A DNA stretch of 32,522 bases from Verrucomicrobiota bacterium (GCA_003565135.1 PXDC01000476.1:1-32522), one strand, 5' to 3'; counted from the stretch's first letter, positions 1 through 9,218 are shown. Translations and numbers: made by a program. Notes: generated from the sequence alone by a model not told the origin.

Positions 1-395
1 ACCTGGAAGAGGGATTTGCCTTTGACCGGTGTCACCGGGAACGTGCCCTTGGGCCCGTCGTACCCGAGCCGGGTCCCCTGCCCTCCGGCCACTGTGAAAG
101 CGGCCACTTTGCCTGCCTGCAGCAATGCCTCACCCCGTTCGCGCGCCGCTGTCCACTTCGGATCCCGTGTGGGGTCCGCCGGCAATGGAATGTAAGGAGC
201 CGGCTCCACATTTTCGAGGTCCCCCAGGCCCGAGTCATCGCGTCCGGCAATCAGGCCACCCAACTCTTCCAGGTCGATCTCCGCCGCCTGGGCCGCCAGA
301 CGATCCCGCTCGGCGGGCTGCAATTCACTCCAGAAACGAAAAACCTGCCCCTGGCCGGCTTCCTCGAAACGTCCCACGATCCGATCTTGTTTCAT
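1..395 (-). CDS. UDP-N-acetylglucosamine / UTP-sugar pyrophosphorylase family protein, N-terminal part (runs off window edge)
   Basis: Minus-strand frame from CAT at 393-395 reads MKQDRIVGRFEEAGQGQVFRFW...VAAFTVAGGQGTRLGYDGPKGTFPVTPVKGKSLFQ; the GGQGTRLG...PKG nucleotide-binding motif is typical of the UDPGP family. Confidence 0.85.
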   Translation of the reverse strand, partial: MKQDRIVGRFEEAGQGQVFRFWSELQPAERDRLAAQAAEIDLEELGGLIAGRDDSGLGDLENVEPAPYIPLPADPTRDPKWTAARERGEALLQAGKVAAFTVAGGQGTRLGYDGPKGTFPVTPVKGKSLFQ

Positions 396-645
396 GGCAA
401 AAATCAATGGCAGAGCCGAGAGTGAGTCCACACAAAACCACAGTGTCACACCATCAAGGGAACCTGCTCCGGAGTCAGGCCGGATTGGCGACAGTCAACC
501 GCGATAGATCCCGCCCCACTTGACTCCATGATTTACACGGCCACATTATCCATCCGAAACGGTCAATCGCGGACGAACCGGCTGGACAGGAAACTCAAAC
601 ACCACCCCTTTTCGCTCGAATCGATCATCAGTATAAACCACCCAC

Positions 646-852
646 ATGGTGACCCTGGAAGACGCCCGGGGACTGCTCGAGGAAGGGACGGGGCTGCTCG
701 CGCACAGCATTCGTGACGCATCGGTCGACGACGAATTGATCGCCCTGATGCTGGCGCGCAACGTATGCCTTACCCCCACCCTCACCCGGGAAGTTTCCAT
801 GTTTGTCCACGCCGAACGACCCGACTTCTTCGACGACCCCTTTTTCCTGGAT
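646..852 (+). pseudogene. Fragment of an imidazolonepropionase-like amidohydrolase
   Basis: Frame reads VTLEDARGLLEEGTGLLAHSIRDASVDDELIALMLARNVCLTPTLTREVSMFVHAERPDFFDDPFF, resembling an internal segment of amidohydrolases; no upstream metal-binding N-terminus and no downstream C-terminus; the open frame then runs into the tRNA. Confidence 0.6.
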
Positions 853-915
853 TTGGACCCGGGAACGATTCGCTCTTGTCAATCGCGAAAAACTCTCCAA
901 AAGTTTCCCCTTTCA

Positions 916-1000
916 GGAGAGGTGGCAGAGTGGCCGAATGTGCCTGACTCGAAATCAGGTGTACCGCAAGGTACCGGGGGTTCGAATCCCTCCCTCTCCG
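916..1000 (+). tRNA. tRNA-Ser (anticodon CGA)
   Basis: GGAGAGG...CCTCTCC acceptor stem, anticodon loop CTCGAAA between CCTGA/TCAGG, long variable arm (TGTACCGCAAGGTACC), GGTTCGAATCC T-arm, discriminator G. Confidence 0.95.
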
Positions 1001-1009
1001 CCTTTGACA
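985..1009 (+). repeat. 25-bp direct repeat copy 1 (tRNA-Ser 3' end plus 9 bp)
   Basis: AATCCCTCCCTCTCCGCCTTTGACA, identical to 1129-1153. Confidence 0.95.
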
Positions 1010-1153
1010 AGGCGCAGGCGCAGGCAAAGCGGGAAGAGGGTGGCGATGAGAACCCGCGGAGTGGGTTTGACGGAGCGCAGCGGAGAAGGGCGCCGCAGGC
1101 GGGGCGAAGCCCCGAGCGCCAGCGAGTCAATCCCTCCCTCTCCGCCTTTGACA
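1001..1153 (+). mobile_element. Candidate non-coding tRNA-tail cassette bounded by duplicated tRNA 3' end
   Basis: 144-bp unit between identical 25-bp repeats; hairpin-rich interior; no credible ORF. Confidence 0.5.
1129..1153 (+). repeat. 25-bp direct repeat copy 2 (isolated tRNA-Ser 3' end)
   Basis: AATCCCTCCCTCTCCGCCTTTGACA, identical to 985-1009 but with no tRNA body upstream. Confidence 0.95.
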
Positions 1154-1204
1154 GGGTGAAAACGGCGTTGCTTTTTCGACCCCGATTTCCGATGATGACG
1201 TAAA

Positions 1205-2581
1205 ATGCCGGCTTCGATATTGATTGTAGATGACGAGAAGCACACCCGGGAGGGATTGCAGCAGGCGTTGGAGGAGGATTACGACGTATATGTCGCCCGC
1301 AACGCCGACGAAGCCTTCAATTTGATGGAGGAAGAGCCTTTCGAGGTGGTTTTGACGGACCTGAGGATGGCGGGGAAGTCGGGAATGAAGGTTATTGACC
1401 GCGCGCTTTCGCTGCGGAATCGTCCGGTCTGTATCATGATGACCGCTTACGGGAGCGTGGAATCGGCAGTGGAGGCGATGAAGCGCGGCGCGTTTGATTT
1501 TTTGACGAAACCGGTCAACCTGGAGCAACTCGAACTTCTCATCCAGCGCGCATTGAAGTCGCGGCACATGGAGGAAGAGAACCGGCAGCTTCACCAGCGT
1601 CTCGATGAAAAATTCAGTTTTGAATCGTTCGTGGGCGAGTCCGGTGCACTGCGGGCCGTGATCGAGAAGGTAAAGCTGGTGGCACCGTCGAAGGCCACGA
1701 TCCTGATCGGTGGAGAGACGGGAACGGGTAAGGAGCTCGTGGCCCAGTCGATCCACCAGAACAGCGATCGGGCGAAGGGTCCTTTTGTTGTCGTGCATTG
1801 CGCGGCGCTGCCACCCACACTTCTGGAAAGCGAACTATTCGGGCATGAAAAGGGGGCGTTCACCGGTGCCACGGAACGCCGGATCGGACGGTTTGAGGCG
1901 GCGGACGGCGGAACGTTGTTTCTCGATGAAATCGCCGAAATCGACCAGACGACCCAGGTGAAACTCCTGCGCTTTCTCGAGCAGCGGACATTCGAGCGGG
2001 TCGGGGGGATGAAGCCGATGCACGTGGATGTCCGACTGGTGGCGGCCACCAACCGGAGCCTGGAGGAAATGGTGGCGGAAGGGGATTTCCGGGAGGACCT
2101 GTTTTATCGTCTCAACGTGGTGCGAATCGACATTCCGTCGCTAAAGGAACGCAAAGAGGACATTCCCGCTTTACTCACCCACTTTATCCATCATTACAGC
2201 CGGGAGAACCGGGTGCCGCCCGTGGTACTCGAACCGGGCGCCATGCAATTGCTGATCAATTACGAATGGCCGGGCAATGTGCGGGAATTGCGGAATTTCG
2301 CCGAGAACATCGTTATCCTGCACCGTGGAAAACGGGTGACCGAGCACGACCTGGACCCGAAGTTCCGCGGCGAGACGCTTCCGGCCCGTTCCGGGGCGGG
2401 AGACGTCCCGGTCACCAACCCGCACTCGGTGGAGGAGAATGAGAAGAAGATCCTGCGAAACGCGCTCCGGGAGGCTCATGGCAACCGGAGCAAAGCGGCC
2501 CGGTTGATGGGGATCAGCCGCCGCACGCTGCACCGCAAACTGGCGCAGTGGCCGGAGCTCGACGTTGTGGACCGGAAATGA
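1205..2581 (+). CDS. Sigma-54-dependent response regulator (REC-AAA+-Fis HTH, NtrC family)
   Basis: Receiver domain (ILIVDDEKHTREGLQQAL..VLTDLRM..DFLTKPV), Walker A GETGTGKE, GAFTGA motif, GGTLFLDEIAEI, C-terminal NRSKAARLMGISRRTLHRKL helix-turn-helix. Confidence 0.95.
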   Translation: MPASILIVDDEKHTREGLQQALEEDYDVYVARNADEAFNLMEEEPFEVVLTDLRMAGKSGMKVIDRALSLRNRPVCIMMTAYGSVESAVEAMKRGAFDFLTKPVNLEQLELLIQRALKSRHMEEENRQLHQRLDEKFSFESFVGESGALRAVIEKVKLVAPSKATILIGGETGTGKELVAQSIHQNSDRAKGPFVVVHCAALPPTLLESELFGHEKGAFTGATERRIGRFEAADGGTLFLDEIAEIDQTTQVKLLRFLEQRTFERVGGMKPMHVDVRLVAATNRSLEEMVAEGDFREDLFYRLNVVRIDIPSLKERKEDIPALLTHFIHHYSRENRVPPVVLEPGAMQLLINYEWPGNVRELRNFAENIVILHRGKRVTEHDLDPKFRGETLPARSGAGDVPVTNPHSVEENEKKILRNALREAHGNRSKAARLMGISRRTLHRKLAQWPELDVVDRK

Positions 2582-2644
2582 ATGCCGCAATTTTGGCGGT
2601 TCCGGGATTGTTTCCTTGATTCCGCAAGGTGCCTCCGATTAGCT

Positions 2645-3544
2645 ATGAGACCTTTTACCCGTATGAAGTACCACTTTGTTTTTTCTCTAACCGTCCTGGC
2701 ATTCGCGACTTCGCTGGTCGCGGAAGAGCAGCCCGCGCTGCGCATCGGGGGCAGCGATTTGTTTGACGAAGCCTTCCGGGAAGCCATCGAGCGTTTCGCC
2801 GAAACCGAGGATTTGGCGGTGGACGTCCGGCTGGAGGGGAGTTACGCGGCTCGCACCGCGCTTGCCGAAGGGGGACTGGACCTGGCGATCCTGGCGGTTC
2901 CGGCCGGCGGCGAGGAGCACCTGGAAGGGTACGAATCGTATGGTTTTGCCTACCAGACGGTCGTTTTTGCGATTCATCCGGAAAACACCGCCAACGAACT
3001 CACACTCGGTCAGGTGTCGGGGATTTTCGGCGCCGAGGAGCTGGTGTCGTACGGCCGCTGGGGTGAACTGGGGGCGGGCGGCGAATTGCGTCCCCGGGCG
3101 ATCGCGACGTACTCGATCGCACAGGGACAGAGCATCGCGGTCGATTTGTTCACCCATGAAGTACTCAGGAATCCCCGGCTTCGGGGCGGGGTCGCCTACC
3201 TGAATTCGGTCGACGAATTGTTGGCCATGGTGGATGAAAGCACGGCGGCAATCGCCCTCCTTCCGCGCACCCCGCCGCCGGGCAGCCCGGTTCAGACGGT
3301 GGCATTGGCCCGCGACGACGGGGATATCGCTTTTGGGCCGAGCGCGGAGAACGTTCACAACGGGGACTACCCGATCCGGTTGCCGGTTTACCTCGTTTTC
3401 CCCGCGGATGCCGGCGATCGCGTCCGGGAGCTGTTGCTTTTCCTGACCGGGGATGAGGTGGCTGAAATCGTCCGGGAAAGCGGCCTCATGCCCTTGCCCG
3501 GCAGTGCGCGGAACCGGCTCAGGTTCGATTTCGAACAGCTTTAA
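2645..3544 (+). CDS. PstS-like periplasmic substrate-binding protein
   Basis: Signal peptide (MKYHFVFSLTVLAFATSLVAEE), then LRIGGSDLFDEAFREAIERFAE...DLAILAVPAGGEE; C-terminal YPIRLPVYLVFPAD...LLLFLTGDE pattern as in phosphate-binding proteins. Start at 2645 or 2663. Confidence 0.7.
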   Translation: MRPFTRMKYHFVFSLTVLAFATSLVAEEQPALRIGGSDLFDEAFREAIERFAETEDLAVDVRLEGSYAARTALAEGGLDLAILAVPAGGEEHLEGYESYGFAYQTVVFAIHPENTANELTLGQVSGIFGAEELVSYGRWGELGAGGELRPRAIATYSIAQGQSIAVDLFTHEVLRNPRLRGGVAYLNSVDELLAMVDESTAAIALLPRTPPPGSPVQTVALARDDGDIAFGPSAENVHNGDYPIRLPVYLVFPADAGDRVRELLLFLTGDEVAEIVRESGLMPLPGSARNRLRFDFEQL

Positions 3545-3605
3545 CGATTGCCCGGACGGTTGTCGCCGGCTACGGCGGAGCGCGCCGGTAGAGGGGCGGT
3601 GGGTT

Positions 3606-4535
3606 TCACAGCGCCCCGCCGGTTTTTTGCGGATAATCCAGGCCGAGCCGCACGGCGTCGGCCATCGTTATGAAGGGACGTATTTGGGCCACGTCGTGGA
3701 CCCGCACCATGTGGCATCCCCGGGCGATGCCCCACACCGCCGTGGCGGCGGTCCCTTCAAGGCGGCGATCGACCGGGCGATCCAGGATGAGACCGAGAGT
3801 GGATTTGCGCGAGGTTCCGAGCAGGACGGGATAGCCGAGGGAACAGAAACGCTCGAGCCGTTTGAGCACCTCCAGGTTGTGCCGCGGTTCCTTGCCGAAA
3901 CCGAACCCGGGATCGAGCCAGATCTGGTGGGAGGGGACGCCCGCTTCTTTTGCCAGGGCCACGCCGACTTGAATATCGCTGAACAGCTCCGGCCAAAAAT
4001 CGTCGTATTCGGGCTTGGCACGGTTGTGCATAATGATCGCGGGGCAGCGCCATTCGGCTGCCACGCGGGCCATGGGCGAACCTTCCAGCCGGCTGCAGTC
4101 CCCGTTGTCCGCGACGGTTTTTCGCCAGGTTTCCAGGAGGCGGGGAGCCATATCGGCGGTCAGGCCCCAGACATCGTTGATGATATCGGCGCCGGCCTCG
4201 AGCGCGGCGCGGGCGACCCCGGCTTTGTAGGTGTCCGCGGAAACGGGGGCGTCGGGATACCGTTTGCGAACCGATGTGATGACGGGAAGGAGGCGTTCGA
4301 TTTCTTCTTCAGCGGAGATGGGACGGGCTCCCGGCCGGGTCGATTCGGCGCCGATATCCAGAATGTCGGCGCCCTCGCGGAGCAGGCTCCCCGCGTGCTC
4401 CGCCGCCCGTTCCGGGCTCAGGTGAAGGCCGCCGTCGGAGAAGGAATCCGGCGTCACATTGATCACCCCCATGATCAGCGTTCGATCCCCGATCGCGGGA
4501 AGGGGACGGCCGTGTGGACTTTGCCAGGTGGTCAT
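3606..4535 (-). CDS. folP: Dihydropteroate synthase
   Basis: LIMGVINVTPDSFSDGG and DILDIGAESTRPGA signatures; LLGTSRKSTLG near C-terminus. Confidence 0.95.
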   Translation of the reverse strand: MTTWQSPHGRPLPAIGDRTLIMGVINVTPDSFSDGGLHLSPERAAEHAGSLLREGADILDIGAESTRPGARPISAEEEIERLLPVITSVRKRYPDAPVSADTYKAGVARAALEAGADIINDVWGLTADMAPRLLETWRKTVADNGDCSRLEGSPMARVAAEWRCPAIIMHNRAKPEYDDFWPELFSDIQVGVALAKEAGVPSHQIWLDPGFGFGKEPRHNLEVLKRLERFCSLGYPVLLGTSRKSTLGLILDRPVDRRLEGTAATAVWGIARGCHMVRVHDVAQIRPFITMADAVRLGLDYPQKTGGAL

Positions 4536-4768
4536 TTCGAGATTACCCTAGTGCGGGAATGGAGAAAGGGGGAAGGGAAAAACGCCGTGTGAACCGACGA
4601 TCGATCGAACGGACCTGCCCGCAAGAAAAGGGAAAAGAACGACCGGTACGAAACCGGGGCCGGTGGCGACGGGGAGCAGAATTCGTCCGCACCCGGCCGG
4701 GGGGTGTTCGAAGGGTGCGGGGAAGAACCGCTTGCCTACGGCTTGCGGTACCGCTATCAAGCTTCCAC

Positions 4769-6283
4769 ATGAAAGCGTTTTATTCCATACGGTCACTCCT
4801 GTGGGGAGGTTTGCTGCCGGCGTTTCTGATTTCACCGGTCGGGTATCCGGGCTCGCTGGAAGCGGGTACCGGGGCGGAGTACCGGGGGCTTTGGGTCGAT
4901 GCCTGGAGAGAGGGGATCAAATCGGAAGACGAAGTCGAACAGTTGATCGCCGATGCCCGCGCCGGCAATTTCAACCTGATCCTGCCGAACGTGCGGAGGT
5001 ACGGAGACGTTTTTTACCAGAGTGATGTCGAACCGAAAGCGGCCGAACTGGAGTCGGGATTCGATCCGCTCGAAGCGATGATCCGTCATGCCCGCAAAGA
5101 GGATCCGCCCATCCAGGTGCATCCCTGGGTTGTCACGTATCCCCTGTGGCACCGTCAGCACAACGCCCCCCGCCAAATGGGCCATGTCTTCAACCAGCGT
5201 CCGGATTGGATGACGCGGAACCGGGAGGACGAGCTTTGGGACGGGCGGACGTACGTACTCGATCCCGGGCATCCCGAAGTGCAGGACCACCTGTTTGCGA
5301 TCGCGATGGAGTTGGTGGAGAACTACGACGTGGACGGAATCCATTTCGACTATATCCGCTACCGGACGCCGGAGTGGGGGTATAACGAGGTTGCGGTGGA
5401 GCGATTTAACCGCCTGCGCGGCCGCGAGGGGCTGCCGGAGGAGCGGGACCCGGCCTGGATGCAGTTTCGGCGCGACGAGGTCACCGCGCTGTTGCGGCGG
5501 GTTTTCCTGGCCGTTAAGGAAAAGAATCCGGGCGTGACGGTGTCGGCCGCGACCATAACCTGGGCGCCGGGACCGGCGACCGATGATGACTGGCCCGCAA
5601 CCGCGGCCCACCGCCGGGTCCTTCAGAATTGGGCGGCGTGGATGGAGGAGGGTATTCTCGACATCAACATGCCCATGGCCTATTTCGAGGACGACCGGTA
5701 CCGGGGGGCCTGGGAACGATGGAACCGGTTCATCAAGGACAATCGACACGGCCGGCACGCGGCGATAGGGGTCGGTTTTTTCGAAAACCCGGTAGAGGCC
5801 ACGTTGCGGCAGATCCGCGACGCACGGATGCCAACCGATGTGGGAGACGGGCTGGAGGGAGTGATCGGTTTTTCCTACCGCAACACCAACAGCGAAGGGG
5901 TTCCCCGCATAAATTTCCTGGGGGCTTTGACCGCAACCGGGCATTCCGGGGGGGACACTCCCGCGGTTTTCGCCGAACCGGTTCCGGTGCCGGAGGCGCC
6001 CCCGCTGAGCGCGGAGGGGCAGGGGCACCTCCGGGGGACGGTTTACCGGTCGGCCGGCGGCGAGCCTGCCGGGGACGCCCGATTGAGGATTTCCGGGGCC
6101 GAGGACCGGGATTTCCACGCCGACGGGTCCGGCACGTACGGGCTTCTGGGGCTCCCGGCCGGAGAATACCGGCTGACGGCGTCCGTCCCGGGCTCCGGAA
6201 CGGACGGGGCGGAGCTTTCCGGCAGCGCGGCGGTGACCGTGCAGGCGGGAAAAGTGGTCAGCCGGGATATTGTCGTTGAGTGA
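4769..6283 (+). CDS. GHL10/DUF187-type glycosidase with C-terminal carboxypeptidase-regulatory-like beta domain
   Basis: Signal peptide, EYRGLWVDAWREGIKSEDEVEQLIADARAGNFNLILPNVRRYGDVFY..., VDGIHFDYIRYR; C-terminal GHLRGTVYRSAGGEPAGDARLRISG...GLPAGEYRLTAS. The annotated ORF start at 4514 lies upstream of the likely start. Confidence 0.8.
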   Translation: MKAFYSIRSLLWGGLLPAFLISPVGYPGSLEAGTGAEYRGLWVDAWREGIKSEDEVEQLIADARAGNFNLILPNVRRYGDVFYQSDVEPKAAELESGFDPLEAMIRHARKEDPPIQVHPWVVTYPLWHRQHNAPRQMGHVFNQRPDWMTRNREDELWDGRTYVLDPGHPEVQDHLFAIAMELVENYDVDGIHFDYIRYRTPEWGYNEVAVERFNRLRGREGLPEERDPAWMQFRRDEVTALLRRVFLAVKEKNPGVTVSAATITWAPGPATDDDWPATAAHRRVLQNWAAWMEEGILDINMPMAYFEDDRYRGAWERWNRFIKDNRHGRHAAIGVGFFENPVEATLRQIRDARMPTDVGDGLEGVIGFSYRNTNSEGVPRINFLGALTATGHSGGDTPAVFAEPVPVPEAPPLSAEGQGHLRGTVYRSAGGEPAGDARLRISGAEDRDFHADGSGTYGLLGLPAGEYRLTASVPGSGTDGAELSGSAAVTVQAGKVVSRDIVVE

Positions 6284-6385
6284 TACGGTTCCGGGTCCGG
6301 TTCGGATCGTGTTTAACGGTTGAGGATATTTCGGAATTCCGTTTGTCTTATTCCCGTCCGGGTGTGATTTTTCGCCCCGAGGCCT

Positions 6386-7525
6386 ATGCTCGATTACCTG
6401 CGCAGTCTATTCAACCGGCATTTTTCCGATCCCCAGGTCATTATCCTGATCCTGCTCCTGGTCGGGGCCGCTTCGGTAATCCTCCTTTTCGGCAAGCTCC
6501 TCGCCCCGGTAATTGCCAGCGTAATCATCGCCTATCTCCTGGACGGCCTGGTGGGAGCCCTGAAACGGAAGCGCGTTCCCCGGTGGCTGGCGGTTTTGTT
6601 TGTGTTCGTCGTCTTTCTGGCGGGGCTGTTTTTCGTCATCTTTGCCCTGGTGCCCCTGCTGTACCGGGAGATGACCCGGCTTCTCCAGGAGATGCCGCGC
6701 ATGATCGCAACCATGGAGGCGTACCTGCTGGACCTTCCGGAGCGTTATCCCGAGCTGTTTAACGAAGAACAGATGATGCGGTTGATTCAGAACCTCAGGC
6801 CGGAGGTGGAGCGCCTGGGGGAAACGGTTCTCTCGGCGTCATTGACCCTGCTGCCGACCTTGATGGCGGCGGTGGTTTATCTCGTGCTCATGCCCCTCAT
6901 GGTGTTTTTCTTCCTCAAAGACAAGATCAAGATCCTCAACTGGTTCAAGAGCTACCTGCCCCGGGACCATTCCCTGGCCGGGCAGGTTTGGCATGAAACC
7001 AACCGACAGGTGGCCAATTACATTCGCGGTAAGTTCTGGGAGATCCTGATCGTCGGGCTGGTTACGTACGTGACCTTTTTCCTGCTGAATCTGAATTATG
7101 CCGTGCTCCTGGCGGTGCTGGTCGGACTTTCCGTCCTCATTCCGTACATCGGCGCCGCGGTGGTTACGTTTCCAATCCTGACCATCGCCTATTTTCAATG
7201 GGGTTGGAGTCCCGAGCTGGTCTATGTCATGATCGCCTACGCAATCATTCAAACGCTCGACGCCAACGTGCTGTTTCCCCTGCTTTTTTCCAAAGTGGTC
7301 GACCTGCACCCGGTGGCCATCATCGTGGCCTTGCTCTTTTTTGGAGGAATCTGGGGATTCTGGGGCATTTTCTTCGCGATCCCGCTCGCCACCCTGGTCA
7401 AGGCCGTCCTGAGCGCGTGGCCGCGGACCGGCGGCAGCGACCCGGAGAGCGAAACGGAAGGGGTCGCCTTGGCGGGGCCCCGGCCGTCGACAAAATCGCT
7501 CAGGTCGGAGCCCTCGCAGTCCTGA
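6386..7525 (+). CDS. AI-2E family transporter (multi-pass membrane protein)
   Basis: Multiple hydrophobic helices; LVGLSVLIPYIGAAVVTFP, DANVLFPLLFSKVVDLHPVAIIVALLFFGGIWGFWGIFFAIPLATLVKAVL. Confidence 0.9.
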   Translation: MLDYLRSLFNRHFSDPQVIILILLLVGAASVILLFGKLLAPVIASVIIAYLLDGLVGALKRKRVPRWLAVLFVFVVFLAGLFFVIFALVPLLYREMTRLLQEMPRMIATMEAYLLDLPERYPELFNEEQMMRLIQNLRPEVERLGETVLSASLTLLPTLMAAVVYLVLMPLMVFFFLKDKIKILNWFKSYLPRDHSLAGQVWHETNRQVANYIRGKFWEILIVGLVTYVTFFLLNLNYAVLLAVLVGLSVLIPYIGAAVVTFPILTIAYFQWGWSPELVYVMIAYAIIQTLDANVLFPLLFSKVVDLHPVAIIVALLFFGGIWGFWGIFFAIPLATLVKAVLSAWPRTGGSDPESETEGVALAGPRPSTKSLRSEPSQS

Positions 7526-7532
7526 GGGACCC

Positions 7533-8552
7533 TTACGGATCCCTCTTCCCGGCCAGCTCGCGGGTCATGGCGATCAATCCGGTCACCACCCGGCTCATCC
7601 TCTCGTAATCGAGCTTGTCGGGGGTGTCGTCGACGGTGTGGTAGTAGGGGTAGCGGAAGGGCGCGGTATCGGTGACCATAAATCCGCGGTAGCCGGCCTG
7701 CCAGAAAGCCCAGTGATCGGACCAGCCGACACCGGGAATAAAGCCGGGAACGGCCGCGCCCTCCGAGGGAAAGGCGGTGTTTTCGCGGAATGCGCGAATG
7801 CCGTCCCGCAGAAGCCCGCGTGACCCGGTGTCGGCCACGAAGGCGATAAAGTTTCCGGTGTTGGGGTAGAGGAGTTGAAATGGAAACGGGTACTGCTGGC
7901 TGCCGGGTGCGTCGGAGTAATAACCGATGGTTTCCAGGCTGACCATGCCCACGATGTTTTCCCCCCGTTCCCGGCTCCGCTGTGCGTACACCAGGCTTCC
8001 CATGTTCCCGGTCTGGAAAAAGGGAGGTTCTTCGTTGGCAAAAGCGACGAACCGGAGCGTCACGGCCGTTTCAACACCGGCGAAAGCGCGGGCTATGGCC
8101 AGGAGCGCGGCGACCCCGCTGGCATTGTCGTTGGCCGCCGGAGTACCCGCCACCGAATCGTAGTGGGCGCCGAGCACGAGGATGTTTTCCGGACGCTTCG
8201 AGCCCGTGATTTCGGCTTCCAGGTTGTAGCAGGTCCTGCCTTCGGTGGAGAAGGTCTGCCGGTCGACGTCGTAGCCGGCCGCCCGCAGCGACGCCTCGAT
8301 GAAATCGGCGGCGGCCAGGTAGTTGTCATAGGCGAAAACGTTGCGGTCACCGATTTCAGACGCCAGTGATTTTACGTCCGAAGCCAGGTGCTCCTTCAGA
8401 AGGGACTCCGCTTCCGTCAGCGGTTTCCAGGGGCCGTCGTAACTGCTGGAGGGCATTCGGATCATGGCGAACCAGGCGATACCGGCGGTCGCCGCGACCA
8501 GGATGAAGACCGCGCTCAGGCGGACGCGCAGGGTCGCGAACGGTGCATTCAT
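7533..8552 (-). CDS. M28 family metallopeptidase
   Basis: Start at CAT 8550-8552 (MNAPFATLRVRLSAVFILVAATAGIAW signal anchor); NILVLGAHYDSVAGTPAANDNASGVAALLAIARAF; ANEEPPF; HTVDDTPDKLD. Confidence 0.9.
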   Translation of the reverse strand: MNAPFATLRVRLSAVFILVAATAGIAWFAMIRMPSSSYDGPWKPLTEAESLLKEHLASDVKSLASEIGDRNVFAYDNYLAAADFIEASLRAAGYDVDRQTFSTEGRTCYNLEAEITGSKRPENILVLGAHYDSVAGTPAANDNASGVAALLAIARAFAGVETAVTLRFVAFANEEPPFFQTGNMGSLVYAQRSRERGENIVGMVSLETIGYYSDAPGSQQYPFPFQLLYPNTGNFIAFVADTGSRGLLRDGIRAFRENTAFPSEGAAVPGFIPGVGWSDHWAFWQAGYRGFMVTDTAPFRYPYYHTVDDTPDKLDYERMSRVVTGLIAMTRELAGKRDP

Positions 8553-8705
8553 GTGGGGGGTTCTATCATTTTTCCTGACAAACGGAAAGGGTGTTGTAGG
8601 GTGTGGGGGCGAATCGATCGAAACGGTGTCGGTTCGCCACTGCCTGGCGTGGAGCCGGGCCGTGCGGGGAAATCGCAACGGGGAAACCTTGGGGAACGAT
8701 GTGAT

Positions 8706-9116
8706 ATGGGTGAAAAGATGATGAAAAGCGAGGACGAATGGCGCGACAGCCTGACGCCGGAACAATTTGAAGTGCTGCGGAAGCAGGGTACGGAACGGCC
8801 GTTTTCCAGTGATTACAGCCAGCATAAGGAGGCCGGGATCTATTGCTGCGCCGGGTGCGGTCAACCGCTGTTTTCCTCCGCGTCCAAGTTTGATTCCGGC
8901 AGCGGGTGGCCGAGTTTTTACGCGCCCTTTGATGACGCCGGCATTGCCACCAGAATGGATCGCAGTTTGTCCATGACGCGCACGGAAGTCCTCTGCAAGC
9001 GGTGCGACGGCCACCTCGGACACGTCTTCGACGACGGTCCCGAACCGACCGGTTTACGCTACTGCATCAACGGGACTGCCCTGGAGTTTAAGCCGGGGGC
9101 ACAGAGAGAGACGTAA
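8706..9116 (+). CDS. msrB: Peptide-methionine (R)-S-oxide reductase
   Basis: KSEDEWRDSLTPEQFEVLRKQGTERPFSSDY...YCCAGCGQPLFSSASKFDSGSGWPSFY...CKRCDGHLGHVFDDGPEPTGLRYCIN. Confidence 0.95.
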   Translation: MGEKMMKSEDEWRDSLTPEQFEVLRKQGTERPFSSDYSQHKEAGIYCCAGCGQPLFSSASKFDSGSGWPSFYAPFDDAGIATRMDRSLSMTRTEVLCKRCDGHLGHVFDDGPEPTGLRYCINGTALEFKPGAQRET

Positions 9117-9218
9117 GGTCATCATTCGGCCCGTTCCTCCGGCGATTTCGCCACCCGGCAAAGCCGCCGGCGCGGACCGGGAACGGGTGATTGCCGTCCC
9201 CGGCGCGCCGGCGCGCGG

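Noticed and set aside
646-1203. 185-aa plus-strand ORF as an intact gene
   Set aside because: Runs through tRNA-Ser and the tail cassette; only the first ~69 codons resemble a protein family, so treated as a gene fragment.
879-1245. Overlapping minus-strand ORFs containing REGFEPPVPCGTPDFESGTFGHSATSP
   Set aside because: Translation of the tRNA-Ser gene and its tail repeat, a common spurious ORF.
3453-4592. 379-aa plus-strand ORF
   Set aside because: Antisense to folP.
4832-6118. 428-aa minus-strand ORF
   Set aside because: Antisense to the GHL10-like gene; shadow composition.
9130-9186. CCCGTTCC / GGAACGGG inverted repeat after msrB
   Set aside because: Short stem with a long GC-rich spacer and no T-run; may assist termination between convergent genes but not supportable alone.
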